NCBI RefSeq assembly: GCF_020921035.1 | Contig: NC_063150.1 | Coordinates: forward strand, 6,076,001-6,140,000 | DNA: 64,000 nt | From: Rhodamnia argentea | Lineage: Eukaryota > Streptophyta > Magnoliopsida > Myrtales > Myrtaceae | Reading direction: 5' to 3' | In this document: piece by piece, positions 34,468 through 46,229 of the stretch | Numbering within the stretch: position 1 is the first letter of the stretch | Layout of the letters: each line of letters starts with the position of its first letter | Notes under the pieces: generated by a model | What the model was told of the DNA's origin: nothing | What the model saw: only the letters and a program-made list of their open reading frames with translations | Databases searched by the model: none | Translations under genes and position numbers: made by a program

Positions 34468-34960
34468 ATGGAAAAAGGCATAAATGGTTCATGAATTTTG
34501 GAGCAATGCACAAGGTGCCCTTAAACTTTTTAATTTTTTCAATATAACTCATAAATTGCTATTATATGCTGAGCAAAATCCTTACATTATGCTAATATTC
34601 AATGTCGTCCTTTTGTTAATTCAAGTTAACGTAATTACTGCGACTTTCAATTTATTAAGTTTGAAGAGTAGGTAATAGGAGAATCATCCAACTACGAAAT
34701 GCAACTCGAACCAGAAGGTAATAATGAATAATGACGGACATGTTTAACTTGCTAATCATATAGTTTTCTTTTTTCTTTTTTATTGTGAATGGATTGAAAG
34801 ATGGACATATCGACTCGTAATTTTTTAAATTCCAAGCTCAACATATATAATAATTCACATCACCACGGAACACGTGATTTATCGTTTTGACAAACTATAT
34901 TGAATATTTAATTTTAGGTTAAAAGATCATTTCGAACAAATTAAAAATTTAACAAATTTA
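34468..34960. mobile_element. Fold-back MITE, degenerate member of the 26370-26785 family
   Basis: Left phrases 'cataaatggttcatgaattt', 'gagcaatgcacaaggtgccc' and 'ttaattttttcaatataact' correspond to the left arm of 26370-26785. Right phrases around 34915-34955 ('ttaaaagatcatttcgaaca') correspond to its right arm. The centre is longer and more diverged. It ends about 480 bases upstream of the DUF724 start codon. Confidence 0.45.
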
Positions 34961-35433
34961 AAATTTAAAATGGCGTTGAAGATATTTGGAGGGACTAGTG
35001 TATATATGTTTTATACGGCGTCTAAAAAGCCCAATCCTACCTCCCGCCAGTCACTTTCTCGATACATGTTCATTGGGCGGCGAAAGCTTGCCGTCACTGT
35101 ACGGCCTCCGGCGGCGATCTTCGGCGTCGCCCGCTCTCGCTCCGCTTGACCTCGCTCCTCTTGCAAAGTCGGGTCGCTCGCCTCGGTAGACTCTCCCTCT
35201 CGTCCCTGCAAATGCGTAAGGCCATGTACTCCTTTTCGTTTCTTTGTCCATTTCGATCAAGTTTGTTCACGCACTAGCTCTTTGAAAGTGTCGACTCGTC
35301 ACCGAAATCAGCGTGCTCGGGGAGTTCGCCTATCGGTCGCTTGTTTTCTCCTGTTCCTCTTCTTCATTCTTAGCTCCATTTCACGCCGTCTTTCAGTAGC
35401 TAGAGCTGCTAGGGTTTCACTTGTGCTGGAGAT
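34961..35433 (+). promoter_or_regulatory. Probable promoter and 5' leader of the DUF724 gene
   Basis: A GC-richer stretch at 35080-35210 is followed by a pyrimidine-rich leader ('tgttttctcctgttcctctt' at about 35341) before the start codon at 35434. No clear TATA box was found, as is usual for broadly expressed genes. A possible donor-like 'tgcgtaagg' at about 35214 hints at a leader intron, unproven. Confidence 0.35.
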
Positions 35434-38400
35434 ATGAAGGTTTTCAAATGTAGACGCCAAAAACTGGTCCTTTCGAAAGGCTCGGCAGTGGAGGTTGCGC
35501 GCGGTGACGCTGGCTCGATTGGTGCGTGGTACGCGGCCAAAATTGTGGATGTGGAGTCACCACGGAAGCAATCTGGCAAGTTGAGTAAGATTCAGAAGGT
35601 TCTGGTGGAGTATGAGCAGTTGGTGAGTGATGGTGAGTCTAACCCTTTGGTTGAATCAGTAGAGACTCGGTGTTTAAGGCCTCTTCCTCCATTGCGCGAG
35701 GGTAAGCAATGCAGCTTCAAGTTGGATGACTCAGTCGAAGCAAAGTGGAGAAATGGATGGTGGCATGGGTTTGTGAAGATGGTTTTGGAGGACTCAAGGT
35801 ATTGCGTTTGTATTGATGGTGGAATAGTTGACGATGTGTTTGAGAGCAGTGATTTGCGGGAGCATTGGAGCTGGATCAGAGGGAGATGGTATCCCACCGA
35901 GAAGAAGAAGGAGCAGGTATACAATCCACTCTTGGCTTCTCTGTGGTGAACAATGACGGTTGGGGCTTTTGTGATTTTCTCAAGTGGAATTGGTTGGTGC
36001 AGTGGGTTCTTGGATGGTTTCTTTTTGTGATTTTTCATACGGTTACAGCACAAAGCTCTCTTTGGTCTTACTAATTCTAAATGAAATAGGAGGGGTGGGA
36101 GGGTTTTGATTTTATCAAGTGAATTGGTGGGTTCTTGATACTGGAGTACGCAATCCCCTATTTAGTCGGTTTTTTTTCATTTGCTGTATTAGTTTTTGCA
36201 TCAGGACCATAATTTGTATTAAAGCCACTTTGTCTGTGTGGATTACTCTTCCTTCTCTTTTATCCATTGAGAGTGCTCAATTGCGATAGTAGAAGTACCA
36301 ATACCACTAAGGTAGTTGTCTATGAGTATACGCTATGGCAATTTGATGGTGGGGTGTTATCCATGATATATGCTGTTTTGTGATGATCTCTCCATGGTGT
36401 CTTTTGTTATAATTTCTCCTGATGTTGACTTTTAGAATTGTTTGACTTGATCTTTTCTTAAAAATCTTGAATTTTGGAGTTTGTGAATTTTGCAGTTTGT
36501 CCTTATTGAATCTTTAAATGCTTTGTTGTATCTATGTTTCTGTCAAACTATCATGCCTTTCTTTTGACCGCCTTTCTACTTGTTTATCAGTCGAAGTTCT
36601 AGTATTACTTCCCAAAATGAGGCTGTTAAGATTGCATTTAACTTATGAAGAGAATGGTTATCTAAAAGCTTATGCGATTGTACTAGTGTAGTCTTTGCCC
36701 TTAATGCTCTAGTAGATAATCTCAGATCTTTCCTCATTATGTTTTGCCTGAGCTTAAGCAGCAATAGCTCTTAAAGGCTAGGATTAAGGTGATTGAATAT
36801 TCTTGTTGAACATGGAAGAGGTTGGCTAAATCCCCTTCCTACATCATCTCCTTATGATCCCTCCCTTGGTTAGGACGAACTTTCAGCTTGCATGTCTACT
36901 ACTCATGGCACCATCAGATTGTCCGTTTGCTGTGACTTGTTTGCTACATGCAAAAAACGGTTAATTTTGTATGCTTGACTCAGCTATCCCCTGCTGCATG
37001 CACTAGTTGTAGTATCTGCAAATTCATATGAACCGAATGGGACCGCATGTATCTATGGCTTGCAGAAGAGGAGACAGTAACAAATGATGCAATTATAGTG
37101 AAGGAGTTTTGTATCAATTGTGTTTAAATACTTTACCTTCAGTAGTTTCTTCTGTTTGCTTTTGTATATTTTCCTTGAATAGACAGCAGTTTTTGGCTTT
37201 GTGACTTGGCAATTTCTCTTGAAGGTTGGTTGTCTTATGAGTTCAATTTATGCAGACTGAAAGTAAATGATTTTTCATGCATTAGACGTGAAAATTTTGA
37301 GATTTTACAGTTTCTATGCTGGAAGAGTTAATTTTATCATGATCAGATGGGATTGGAAGATTTAATTTATTTTTGTGATACTTCTTGATTTTAGGAAGCT
37401 CCTTCGGCTTTAGACGATCAAGGGCCATTAGAAGAATCATGTTATAGTAAGAATATGCCTAAGGTTGGAACAGAACTTGAACTTCCAGATGTTTTGGAGG
37501 ACAGCTTGAAAGTGAAAGCTATTGTTTCCCCATATCCAGCGAAGAATACGGAGGCGCAGCCACTTCCACGGACTTTGAAGACTCCCTATGAATTGCGGCC
37601 AGCTAAAAAGATAAAGCGAGGAGCCTTGATTGGAAATGCAGCAAGTCGACGACTTCTGAAGAAACTAAGTGAAGGCACTGTAAAGGTGCCATCAGTTGTA
37701 GCAGATCAGGTGAGAGAACTTCTTAGGGAAGCATCAAGAGTGCTAAATCGTACAGCCAAGTTTAAAAAAGGAATCTCCGGTAGTGGAAGGTTAAAGAAAA
37801 CCATAACTGTTGATGATTATTCTATTAAGAGTGTTCCTCGAATGGTGCGCTGGATTTGTCATGTGATCCTCCTTAACTTTTTTCTGTCTTGATATATAAG
37901 CATAGGCTCTTATAGAAAGAAACTTGACAATATTGAGTTGGATACATTTCCAAGTGAGATTTGCTTCTGTGGATGTTATGATCTATCAATTTGGAGAAAG
38001 ATGAAGCAGGTTGTTCTTACTCCAGAGAATAGCACATATCAAATTATGGGGTCTGTGCAAGTGTTGTGGTTGCATATATTGGATTCTGCATGCCGGTTGT
38101 GTGAAAATACACATCCTGGGAAGAAATAGATGCTGAATACCATAGAGGAGTCACTCAAAAGCGGGCTAGCTTTTAGAGTTTTGTTAAGCTTGGCAGTCCT
38201 GATTTGTTTGCTTCTCCCTGTTCTAGTATAGAAACAGAATCCAGACTGATTTCTGTCAAGTGGGTTCTATTTGTTTGTTGGAATATATAAATATTAAACC
38301 ACGCCTTCTTCTATTAGCTTAAGCTTTTAGAGCAGTTGGCTGTGGTCTTATAAAATCTTACATGGTATCGGAGGAGGTGGTCCCGAGTTCAAATCTTTCC

Positions 38401-41400
38401 AGGTCCCTATTTGCCTCCCCGAATGAATATTTCCACGCTTAGTACTAGGCAAAAAAAGACCAGACTAAGCGTGAGGGGGAGTGTTGGAATATATAAATAT
38501 TAAACCACGCCTTCTTCTATTAGCTTAAGCTTTTAGAGCAGTTGGCTGTGGTCTTATAAAATCTTACATTGTTTAATGAGAAAAACCTTAAACATGGATA
38601 TTTGCAGCTAGGCCAGTACAATACTTAGTTATTAAAATGATGCATCTGTGAGCTCTGGTATCCTGGGGGCTTCAAATGACATTGAGCATTAGGCATTTTA
38701 CATGGGTGTTTTGTCAATTGTATGGCTAATGATATGTTTTAGTCAGCTTCAAGGTATATGTCTTATAAAAACTATCACGAGACTTTTAGAAAAAGGCTAA
38801 GCTGAAAGTTTTTTTGGTATATATTCTTGAAATTGTTGTTTTAACGTGATGTGCAGGAAAATGAGAAACAGAAAATAGTTGAATTCAATGACACTATAAA
38901 GTATCCTCTTCGAAGAAGGGGGAAGTTTGCTATCTCTAAAGCTAAATACACAAACACACACAAACCAGGTATATGATTTTAAAGCATAAGTTACAGCATT
39001 ATTAGCATAAATTTTTATCTTAGCAGAAGTTTTACTCATGTATTTGCAGGTAAGGAGGACAATGCTGGAAGTACTATCAAGAGAGTTGTTCAAACTTTAA
39101 TGCAACAAGATGGTTTTCCACGCTTGAGTTGCGTCCTAGGGTTGCAAGCTGAAGGAAGGAGAACGTTTATGTTTGCAGATACGGGTCAATTTCCTAAAAA
39201 AGAGTTGGTGAGGCTCCTCCACATGTTAAATAAAGGTGCAATATATTTCCCAGTGATGCTCTTTGGAGAAAACAAGAAAGTGATAGAGGAGAAGAAACAA
39301 GAGGAAGGGATAACAATGGGCCTCCTTTGATGCAGATACAGATGGAAGAATTAAGCTCTAACATTTTCATAGATACGGGGAACTCAACTTCCCTTATGTG
39401 ATGAGTTCATCACTTGTCAATTGTGTTAGAACCGAGCTTTACATTCATAAAAGCCCACTGATCTTATTTAAGCTCTAATTCTTTCATAGAAATGGGGAAC
39501 TCAACGTCCCTTATGTGATGCAATTAGTGACTGTCAATTGTGTAGAACCCAGCTTTTCATTCATAAAAGCACACTGATATTATTTGAGATAGCTATGACT
39601 TCAACTCGGTCCCACAACATAGACTGTGTTAACTATTAATCTCTAGGGCAAACCTCCTTGTTATTAGCTTGGTGTGCCCAGTTAAAGAGGCTAGCTGGGT
39701 GCTTTTCAGGACTTTGTTGTCCCTCTTACATGTTACTTTATGGTAGTCTTGCGGGTGAAGTCCTGATACCTGTTGTTCCATGTGCAGGGTCAAAATGAGC
39801 AGAATTGCAAGGGAAAGAGTCATAAAAGGAAGAGAAGAATGCCACAGAAGTTGGTGGTCGTGAGACCTGAGGTTCCAGAGACAGGTACTCAATGACACCA
39901 ACTCCGTCAGAACAGTGTAACAAACAAAACAATTGAGACCGTTGACAAACCCCCTCCCCCCAGTCTACTACTTGATGCACTAATACTCCAGGACCAGATA
40001 CTTTCTGAAAGATAAAACATTAAGGTCTAAGGCCGTTTCTCTTGGGGAAGTAAAAATGCCAAGAGAGTAGGGATGAGAGTAAATGAAGAGATAGACAAGG
40101 TTCTGTTCTCTCTGTGTTTAAATAAATGAAGTAAAAGGAATGGGAAGTGGAAGGATAGTTTATATGGAAATAAATTGGAGTAAAACATCAATACTTTCAT
40201 ACCCTTCTGGTATTTAACTATGCAAGCATATATGTCCTTTCTGTCAATTTAGATTAGAGTACATCACCAACATTGGGAAATAGAGGCAAAAATAGCAATT
40301 GCTCAACTTCCTGTCCAATCCTCTCTTCCACTTTTCCCTCAGTCCCAAGAGTGAAGTTAATTTACGCATCAATTCCTTCCCAAGATCGAATTCTTTTCCC
40401 CTCACTTTTCATATCCTGCCAAACATGCTGTAAAAGATCCAATCAGTGTATGCCCCTAGCAGTGTTCCACGGAAGCATATAAGTATGTCTGATGTAGGCA
40501 TGGAGCACAATGTAACCAGCGCTGTGGTTGGTGAACCAATTTCAACGGATTATGGTACCTGGAGAGTTCAACCACCTTCAAGCTTGGGAGCACATCATTC
40601 TGGTAGGGTGACAATGTCCAAAGCATATTGAAATAAGTCACATGTCTATATTTGCTGGCCAAGTGAATTGGGTTCAGTTACATTAGCAAACAGTAGATTT
40701 TCTTAGCTGCCACATTAATAAGGAAATTGAACCTTCGATCAACTTGGGGAGTGCCGACCACCAAAAAATATAAAATTAAAAAATTAAAATAAATAAATAA
40801 ATAAATTGGGGAGTGAATCCTTTTGACTACTTGGTGGATGGTGGGTTACTTTGCAAAGCTGCTGAGACACACTTTTGGCATTTTACTTGGGAAAAAAAAA
40901 TCTTAGCAATTTTTTATTGCTTGTTATGTGTAGATGCAGAAAACATAACTATATGCTCCCTCCTGAGAAAGCAAGTTACATATGCATGAACAATGTCAAT
41001 GCGCATTGCTTCATCTCTCTCACAGATCACTAATGGTTAATTTTTCAGTAGAAGAATGCATTGGATGGTCACAGATGACAGCGTCCAAATTCATCAGTAC
41101 CCTGAGAGATTCTCAATTTGGTGCTATATTTGTGGATTGAGATCTCTATTATTACATTCCAGGTGTTCCAGATGCATCCAGAAGGGAAGGAGCCAATGGT
41201 TCTGGGAATTTCGAGAAAAAGAATGACTTATGCAATGCTGAGACATCCAACACCAATGAAGATCAACCTCTATCGACGTGTTCTGATGGAATACACACAC
41301 CGACATGCATTGAGGGATCAAGTAAGTTAGCTTTAGGAGGCTATGGGCCCAACTCAATTGTGTCAATATTTTTGCATCATTTAAGGCAAACGAAAAGAGT

Positions 41401-42070
41401 AATTAATTTCGTGAAATGTTGTTTTTCGTATTAATATCGTGAGACCTGCATGACTGCCATCTTAGGTGAGAGCGTGTCTGGCAAGTGTAGATGCTTATTT
41501 GTGAAAACCTCGCCTGTTTGGAAGATGATTGAATCAATGGAAATATTCCAAACGACACCACAAAATCCACATTTTAGTCCTCTTTGGGCGTGCAAAGAAG
41601 GATATCGTGAAGGAGCAGCTATTGGCATCACGGCAACTTTTGCATCTTTGACCGACAAAATATCCAACCTGCTATTTGATGACCCGCGATGCCGTTTTGA
41701 TAGCTGCTTGGAGACTCTTTGTGACATGGAAAAACATGGATTTGAGGTTACAGCTATGCGGAGGCGCGTGAATGAGTTGCTAGCAATTAAAGAGAAGCTG
41801 GAACAGTTTCAGGATGGATTAAAGGATGCTGAACTTGAAATTGCTGACATGGAACGCAAGGAGAGAGAAATTAGTGAAGAGATGGAAGAAATTGATAAGA
41901 AGATGACCGAGTTGCGAGAAAAATATGCAGCACTGAAGTCAGAAAAGGAGAGAAAAGATGTTGAGATCGCCCAGTTGAGGATGAGCTTGCAAGGCAACAA
42001 TGAACAAATTTTGAGCGTGCGGCTTGAGTTTGAAAAATTGGCTGCTCTTCTCCCTTGGGAATCGAAGTGA
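35434..42070 (+). CDS. Agenet/Tudor plus DUF724 domain protein, about 711 aa, seven coding exons
   Basis: Arabidopsis relatives (the DUF724 family, e.g. At2g47230) are thought to act in RNA transport or chromatin-related roles in growth; the precise function is unknown. Exons: 35434-35916, 37395-37844, 38857-38968, 39050-39279, 39788-39884, 41163-41321 and 41466-42070; phases agree throughout. Exon 1 encodes two Agenet domains (about residues 12-80 with SKGSAVEVARGDAGSIGAWY, and 88-150 with DDSVEAKWRNGWWHGFVKM). A basic cluster, KGKSHKRKRRMPQKL, is a likely nuclear localisation signal. The last exon (residues 511-711) is the DUF724 domain: SPVWKMIESMEIFQ, NPHFSPL, then a long Glu/Lys-rich coiled coil. 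The end of exon 4 is the weakest point. The donor at 39280 gives the full protein; a second in-phase donor at 39253 is possible; read-through meets a stop at 39328-39330. A further frame at 40446-40631 could hide an exon but does not fit the phase. Intron 2 contains a TRIM element. Confidence 0.85.
38276..38568 (+). mobile_element. TRIM (terminal-repeat retrotransposon in miniature), looks whole, 293 bp
   Basis: Two 87-bp direct repeats (38276-38362 and 38482-38568) run from TGTTGG to CTTACA and are identical as far as I can read. Directly after the first comes TGGTATCGGAGG, a primer-binding site of the initiator-methionine tRNA type (usual form TGGTATCAGAGC). Directly before the second is the purine-rich tract GTGAGGGGGAG. 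A 5-bp target duplication, TTGTT, stands at 38271-38275 and 38569-38573. The element is non-coding, as TRIMs are, and must have moved with proteins supplied by others. Identical LTRs imply a recent insertion. It lies in sense orientation within intron 2 of the DUF724 gene and should be removed by normal splicing. Confidence 0.93.
39353..39588. repeat. Tandem duplication of a 117-bp unit in a DUF724 intron
   Basis: Unit 1 (39353-39469) and unit 2 (39470-39588) both start 'aagctctaa', pass through 'ggggaactcaac' and 'cccttatgtgatg' and end near 'attcataaaagc-cactgat'. They differ at a modest number of positions. They lie just after the in-frame stop at 39328-39330 that would be used if the exon 4 donor were skipped. 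Confidence 0.85.
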
Positions 42071-43559
42071 TTGTGAAGACCTTGAGGTTTGTTCTCTTTG
42101 GTTTCCTAATTGTTCGTTCATGATAAGAGTTTTGTACTATTTGCTTGGAGCATTTGCCTACTCAAAGTTCATAGCTCTACTTTTTTTGGTCGGATGTTCA
42201 TAGCTCTACTTAGAGTAGTTTTTTTTTTTTTTGGTCAGACTACTTAGAGTAGTTGAGAATGCATTTATATTCCTCTCTATCCAGTAGATTAGACCCTTCT
42301 TGTTACCTTTTCCAATCGACTTCTAGTCTTAGTTTAAGATTAGAAATATTTATATATGATGTATGCCATCGAAATGCAAATGTTTCATGTGGCCTGATTG
42401 GTCTTTCATCAGAGATTCTGCCTGATTTTGAGCCATTAAACACCACTTCAAAATGCCCAGAGAAACGGAGTTGAAGTAAATCATGGATCGTTACCTGATT
42501 TGCAGTGAAAATGAACATTTTCCTACATGGATTGGGCTTGATTCTTATACCTCCTGTTCAGTGAAAGTCTAGCTAGCAATAAGTTTTGAATGTGTGAGTC
42601 TGGGAGGAGTTGTGGTCGATGTGATTTTGATCCTCCATATGCAAAAGTTGCCAATCTCACCTTTCTTCACATTGGCCCGGACTCTCCTCCTGATATACTG
42701 TAATTCGTGGCCGTTTGCTCGATTAGTTTACGATGAACACAGGCCGGTTCAAACAGGCGAAACTCCCGCTTGATTGTTGCCAATAGCAGCACCAAGTTGC
42801 TGAATCTTGGTTGAGAACATTTGACTGTCTATAGAGAGCATGAAATTCGAGTGTGAGAAAACGGCAACATGTACAAAGTGAGATACTTGGAGACAGAAAG
42901 TAACCAATAACGCTACTCGCCAACCTAGTCCCAAACATATCACTGAACCTTGTGGGGTTCGATAAATGTAACCTCAAGCTCGTCCTTCCATCAAGAGTTC
43001 TGTTCCAAACCTAGAGCATTTAAACAGTTAATCTGCCATAGAATGCTGAAATAATCAGTAATCACTTGATGACATGCGTCCTATGGATGCTGTCCAGCCA
43101 TGAGAAATTTGCATATGATCGACGACATGCTGTTTCAGATGAAAATAATCTTCTATTCAGATTCCTCTTCTCCTGATCACGGAAGAAGTACATGGTTCGA
43201 GGTTGTGGCAGTATATCCTCACCGAACATGACATGGAGATCACAATTTTTTATAAGGTCTCTTTTGACATTCTAATAGTTTGGCTAGTACACTACTTGAA
43301 ACTTAACAAGTAAAGGAGAATTTACCTATTACCATCCGAAGAGTTATGAATACGTGGCTTCCTAATTTTCTCATGGAAAGGGTGACTACTACCAACTATT
43401 TCTAAAAGCATACAAGTCAAATAAAAAGTCTCACGGTATTGCTTAAGCACATTCAGCATTGAAATGTTAAATTACATACCAATAAGTTTTTGTTTCAATT
43501 TTTAGCTCAAAGTCATGATGGTTTGAGCACACTGTTGTTTTCCGTATTTGTATGGAAGA
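42071..43559. other. Spacer downstream of the DUF724 gene
   Basis: The first few hundred bases are 3' untranslated region. A small duplicated phrase, 'catagctctactt' / 'ctacttagagtag', flanks a poly-T tract at 42170-42255. No gene recognised. Confidence 0.4.
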
Positions 43560-44015
43560 ATTCTACTTTCTTCGGACTTTCATTACTTTTTTGGTCAAGT
43601 CACTATACTTTTAATTTTCTAATCAAGTACTTTTACTTACATAAATTGTCTAATGCAGTGTTCCGGTACCAAATATAGCCAAATTTAGCTGACTTGACCA
43701 TTGGACGACACCGCATTATGACGTGGATTAAATATCACACATGCGTGGGCACTCTAGAACTAGATTAAAGCAATAGCTGGTCAGACAAATTATGGCATCT
43801 CCCACTATTCACTATCCACGAGGGTTTGTCCACGTAGGTAATGTTCAATCCACGTCACATTTGGGCGTCCTTCGACCGTCGCGTCAGTTGGATTTAGCCG
43901 AATTTCATGGTGGAGAGATTTGATTAGACATTTTTTTTTAGTAAAATGACTTGATTAGAAAAATTAAAGCACATGGACCTGATTAGAAAGCAGTGGAAGT
44001 TCCAGTATAAAAAAA
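43560..44015. mobile_element. Possible MITE with long degenerate inverted ends
   Basis: Left phrases 'tcaagtcactatacttttaa' and 'ttttctaatcaagtactttt' are answered on the right by 'gtaaaatgacttgattagaa' and 'cctgattagaaag' in inverse order. Similarity is partial and the limits are approximate. Confidence 0.4.
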
Positions 44016-44253
44016 ATGAAATCCTTCCTGTATGTATTTCAACTATAACAAACAAGTTGTCAGCTAAAAGTCAAGAGTTTTTTACAACCGGAAGATTTTA
44101 ACTGCACTGGTTCATGTACTGGGCCCACATTTGATGCTTTAATACGTATAAAGAGCATAGAGATTTAGATTTTTTTTAAGGACCGTAGCAAAAATCATCA
44201 GATTTAGTACTTATAGATATAAGCAATGAGAAAAGGACCAAGTAAATGCACAC

Positions 44254-45715
44254 CTTAATTTGTTCCGGCACTACTTTGATCTTGCTGTTCCGCATAGCAA
44301 GTCCAACTAACTTCTTTGGACCTTGGCTGAATTCTGGAAAACAGGCACAATTAGACCGTTCAAGCCACCTTAACTCATTGGGAAGATGAATGGGACCATG
44401 GAAAGAATTATCTACGTCACGCAGGATGAGCAACCTCAATTTTTTCGTTTTTGTGAAAGCATTAGGACCAATATACATCTCTTCTCGCTCTCGTGAAAGC
44501 AAAACTATGGCTTTTATTGCAGCTGTTCCCTGCATATTTTATTTGAATAAATTTAGGTTACTTTGAAACAATATCAAACGAAGTCAAAGATAAGAATATA
44601 ATATGAATTATCCTACCACATCTCTGATAGAACATCAAGAACATCCTCATCAAGCCATAGCCTACTACGTTTTCCAGGATCATCACAGCATTCTTGTTTG
44701 ACGATATCCATACCCATCGATTGTAATAAGTCATGCATCCGTAAGGATCCTCTCTCTTCACTAATCAAGGAGCGCTCAATGAGGGCTTGTACTCCAATAG
44801 TTGGCTCGAAATCACAATTATCAAGAACTTTCTTAATGTACTTTGTCTCGCACCTCTTGAAGAAACAAGCAATGTCGAGAAAAATCCCCTTTGCATAGGG
44901 CTCCAATCCATCGTAACTCACCTTTAACACATCATTGATTTCTTTGTGAGGACTTTTGGCAAGTTTTTTCAGGATGCTTTCCCATTCAAGTTCTCTTTTA
45001 CCGCGCAAGAAAGACCCCAATACCGCAAGGGCCAAAGGAAGGCCGTTGGCATAATATAAAACCCTATCAACAAGATTGCTGCTTATTTCTATTTCTTGAT
45101 TTATTTGAAAAGCATGCTTTCTAAAAAGTTCGAGAGCTTCACCATTCTCAAGAGCTTCAACTTTATACATATGATCCTGATGTATCCCACGAGAAGTTAG
45201 AAGTTGCTTATTTCTTGTTGTGATAATTATCCTACTTCCATCACCAAATCACCGACAATTTCCAGCTAAAGCATTTAATTGGCCTGCATCGTCGACATCG
45301 TCGAGGATAGTGAGAACTTTCTTATTATGGAGTCTATCTTGAATCGGACGACTTCCTTTAGCAACACTGTAAACTGTAAATTTCTTCCCTAGTAATACCT
45401 CCAACAGCAATTTTTCCTGCAAGGCAACCAAATCATTGGAACTTTTGAAATTTTCTCTAATACGTTCCAAGAAGCTAGAACCTTGAAACTCTCTAAACAC
45501 AGTGCCATAGATAGCTTTAGCAAGGGTTGTCTTCCCAATACCTCCTTGTCCCCATAGTCCTACCATAAAACCCATCCTTGGGTTGTAGATTTAAGATTGT
45601 TTTAAGCTCTTGCACTTGGGAATCTAGCCCAACAGGATATTTGGCCACATCTGAAGGCGTTCGATCTAGTCGAGTTGAGATCTCCCGTACGATATGTTGT
45701 ATAAGCTCTCAGCTT
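44254..45715 (-). pseudogene. TIR-type NBS-LRR resistance gene remnant (TIR missing, disrupted)
   Basis: Intracellular immune receptors of this class detect pathogen effectors. Visible on the minus strand: a linker ending VGLDSQVQELK (about 45640-45600), the P-loop GQGGIGKTTLAKAIYG (about 45550), kinase-2 VLTILDDVDD, RNBS-B GSRIIITTRNK, GLPLALAVLGSFLRG, and an MHDLLQSMG motif. A second exon (about 44534-44254) then covers the start of the LRR region. The kinase-2 LDDVDD and the exon break before the LRR are TNL features. No TIR exon lies upstream and the LRR is cut short. The linker and P-loop are in different frames. An in-frame TGA at 45249-45251 stands where relatives have Trp (DWFGDGSR), and the donor after the MHD exon does not join in frame. 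It is therefore a non-functional relic. Confidence 0.88.
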
Positions 45716-46189
45716 CATATCTAACAAAAGAAAATTAGTTCAAACTGCTTTTAGAGCAATTCAAGAAATTGAATAAGTATCCAAAGAGACTCGATGAGTA
45801 AGGAACTTGTCCACAATATATTTGGAGATGAATGTCGAAATAGGTTCAACTAGAAAGCTGCCCCGTGCTTGCATGGGTCTAAGACGACATTTCTCGTGTT
45901 ATTCTAAATGTTACGTGTCAATCTGTTTTGCGTTTATTAATAATTCACGTGAATTATTGAATGTGTTGAACGTTGATATGCCATAGCAGTTGTTACCAGC
46001 ACGGTGAAATGGAGCATGCTTAACAGATCTGGGAAATTCAACCACTTGCAGACCCAAAGAAAACCAAGAAAAGCATAAAATGCAGCGTGTCAAGAATCAG
46101 CGGAGGCTCGGAGAAGACGAACGGCTCGCACATGGTGCTCTGGTTCGCGTGCTGCTTAAGTGTGCTCTGTGCTGTGCAAGTGTGTGCGC

Positions 46190-46229
<40 letters not shown>

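Noticed and set aside
38363-38410. tRNA-like sequence ('gagttcaaatctttcc')
   Set aside because: It is the primer-binding region and interior of the TRIM. There is no cloverleaf and no A and B box pair at the right spacing.
38276-38568. Cassandra-type TRIM carrying 5S rRNA sequence
   Set aside because: The 87-bp LTRs contain no 5S internal-promoter sequence that I recognise and are much shorter than Cassandra LTRs.
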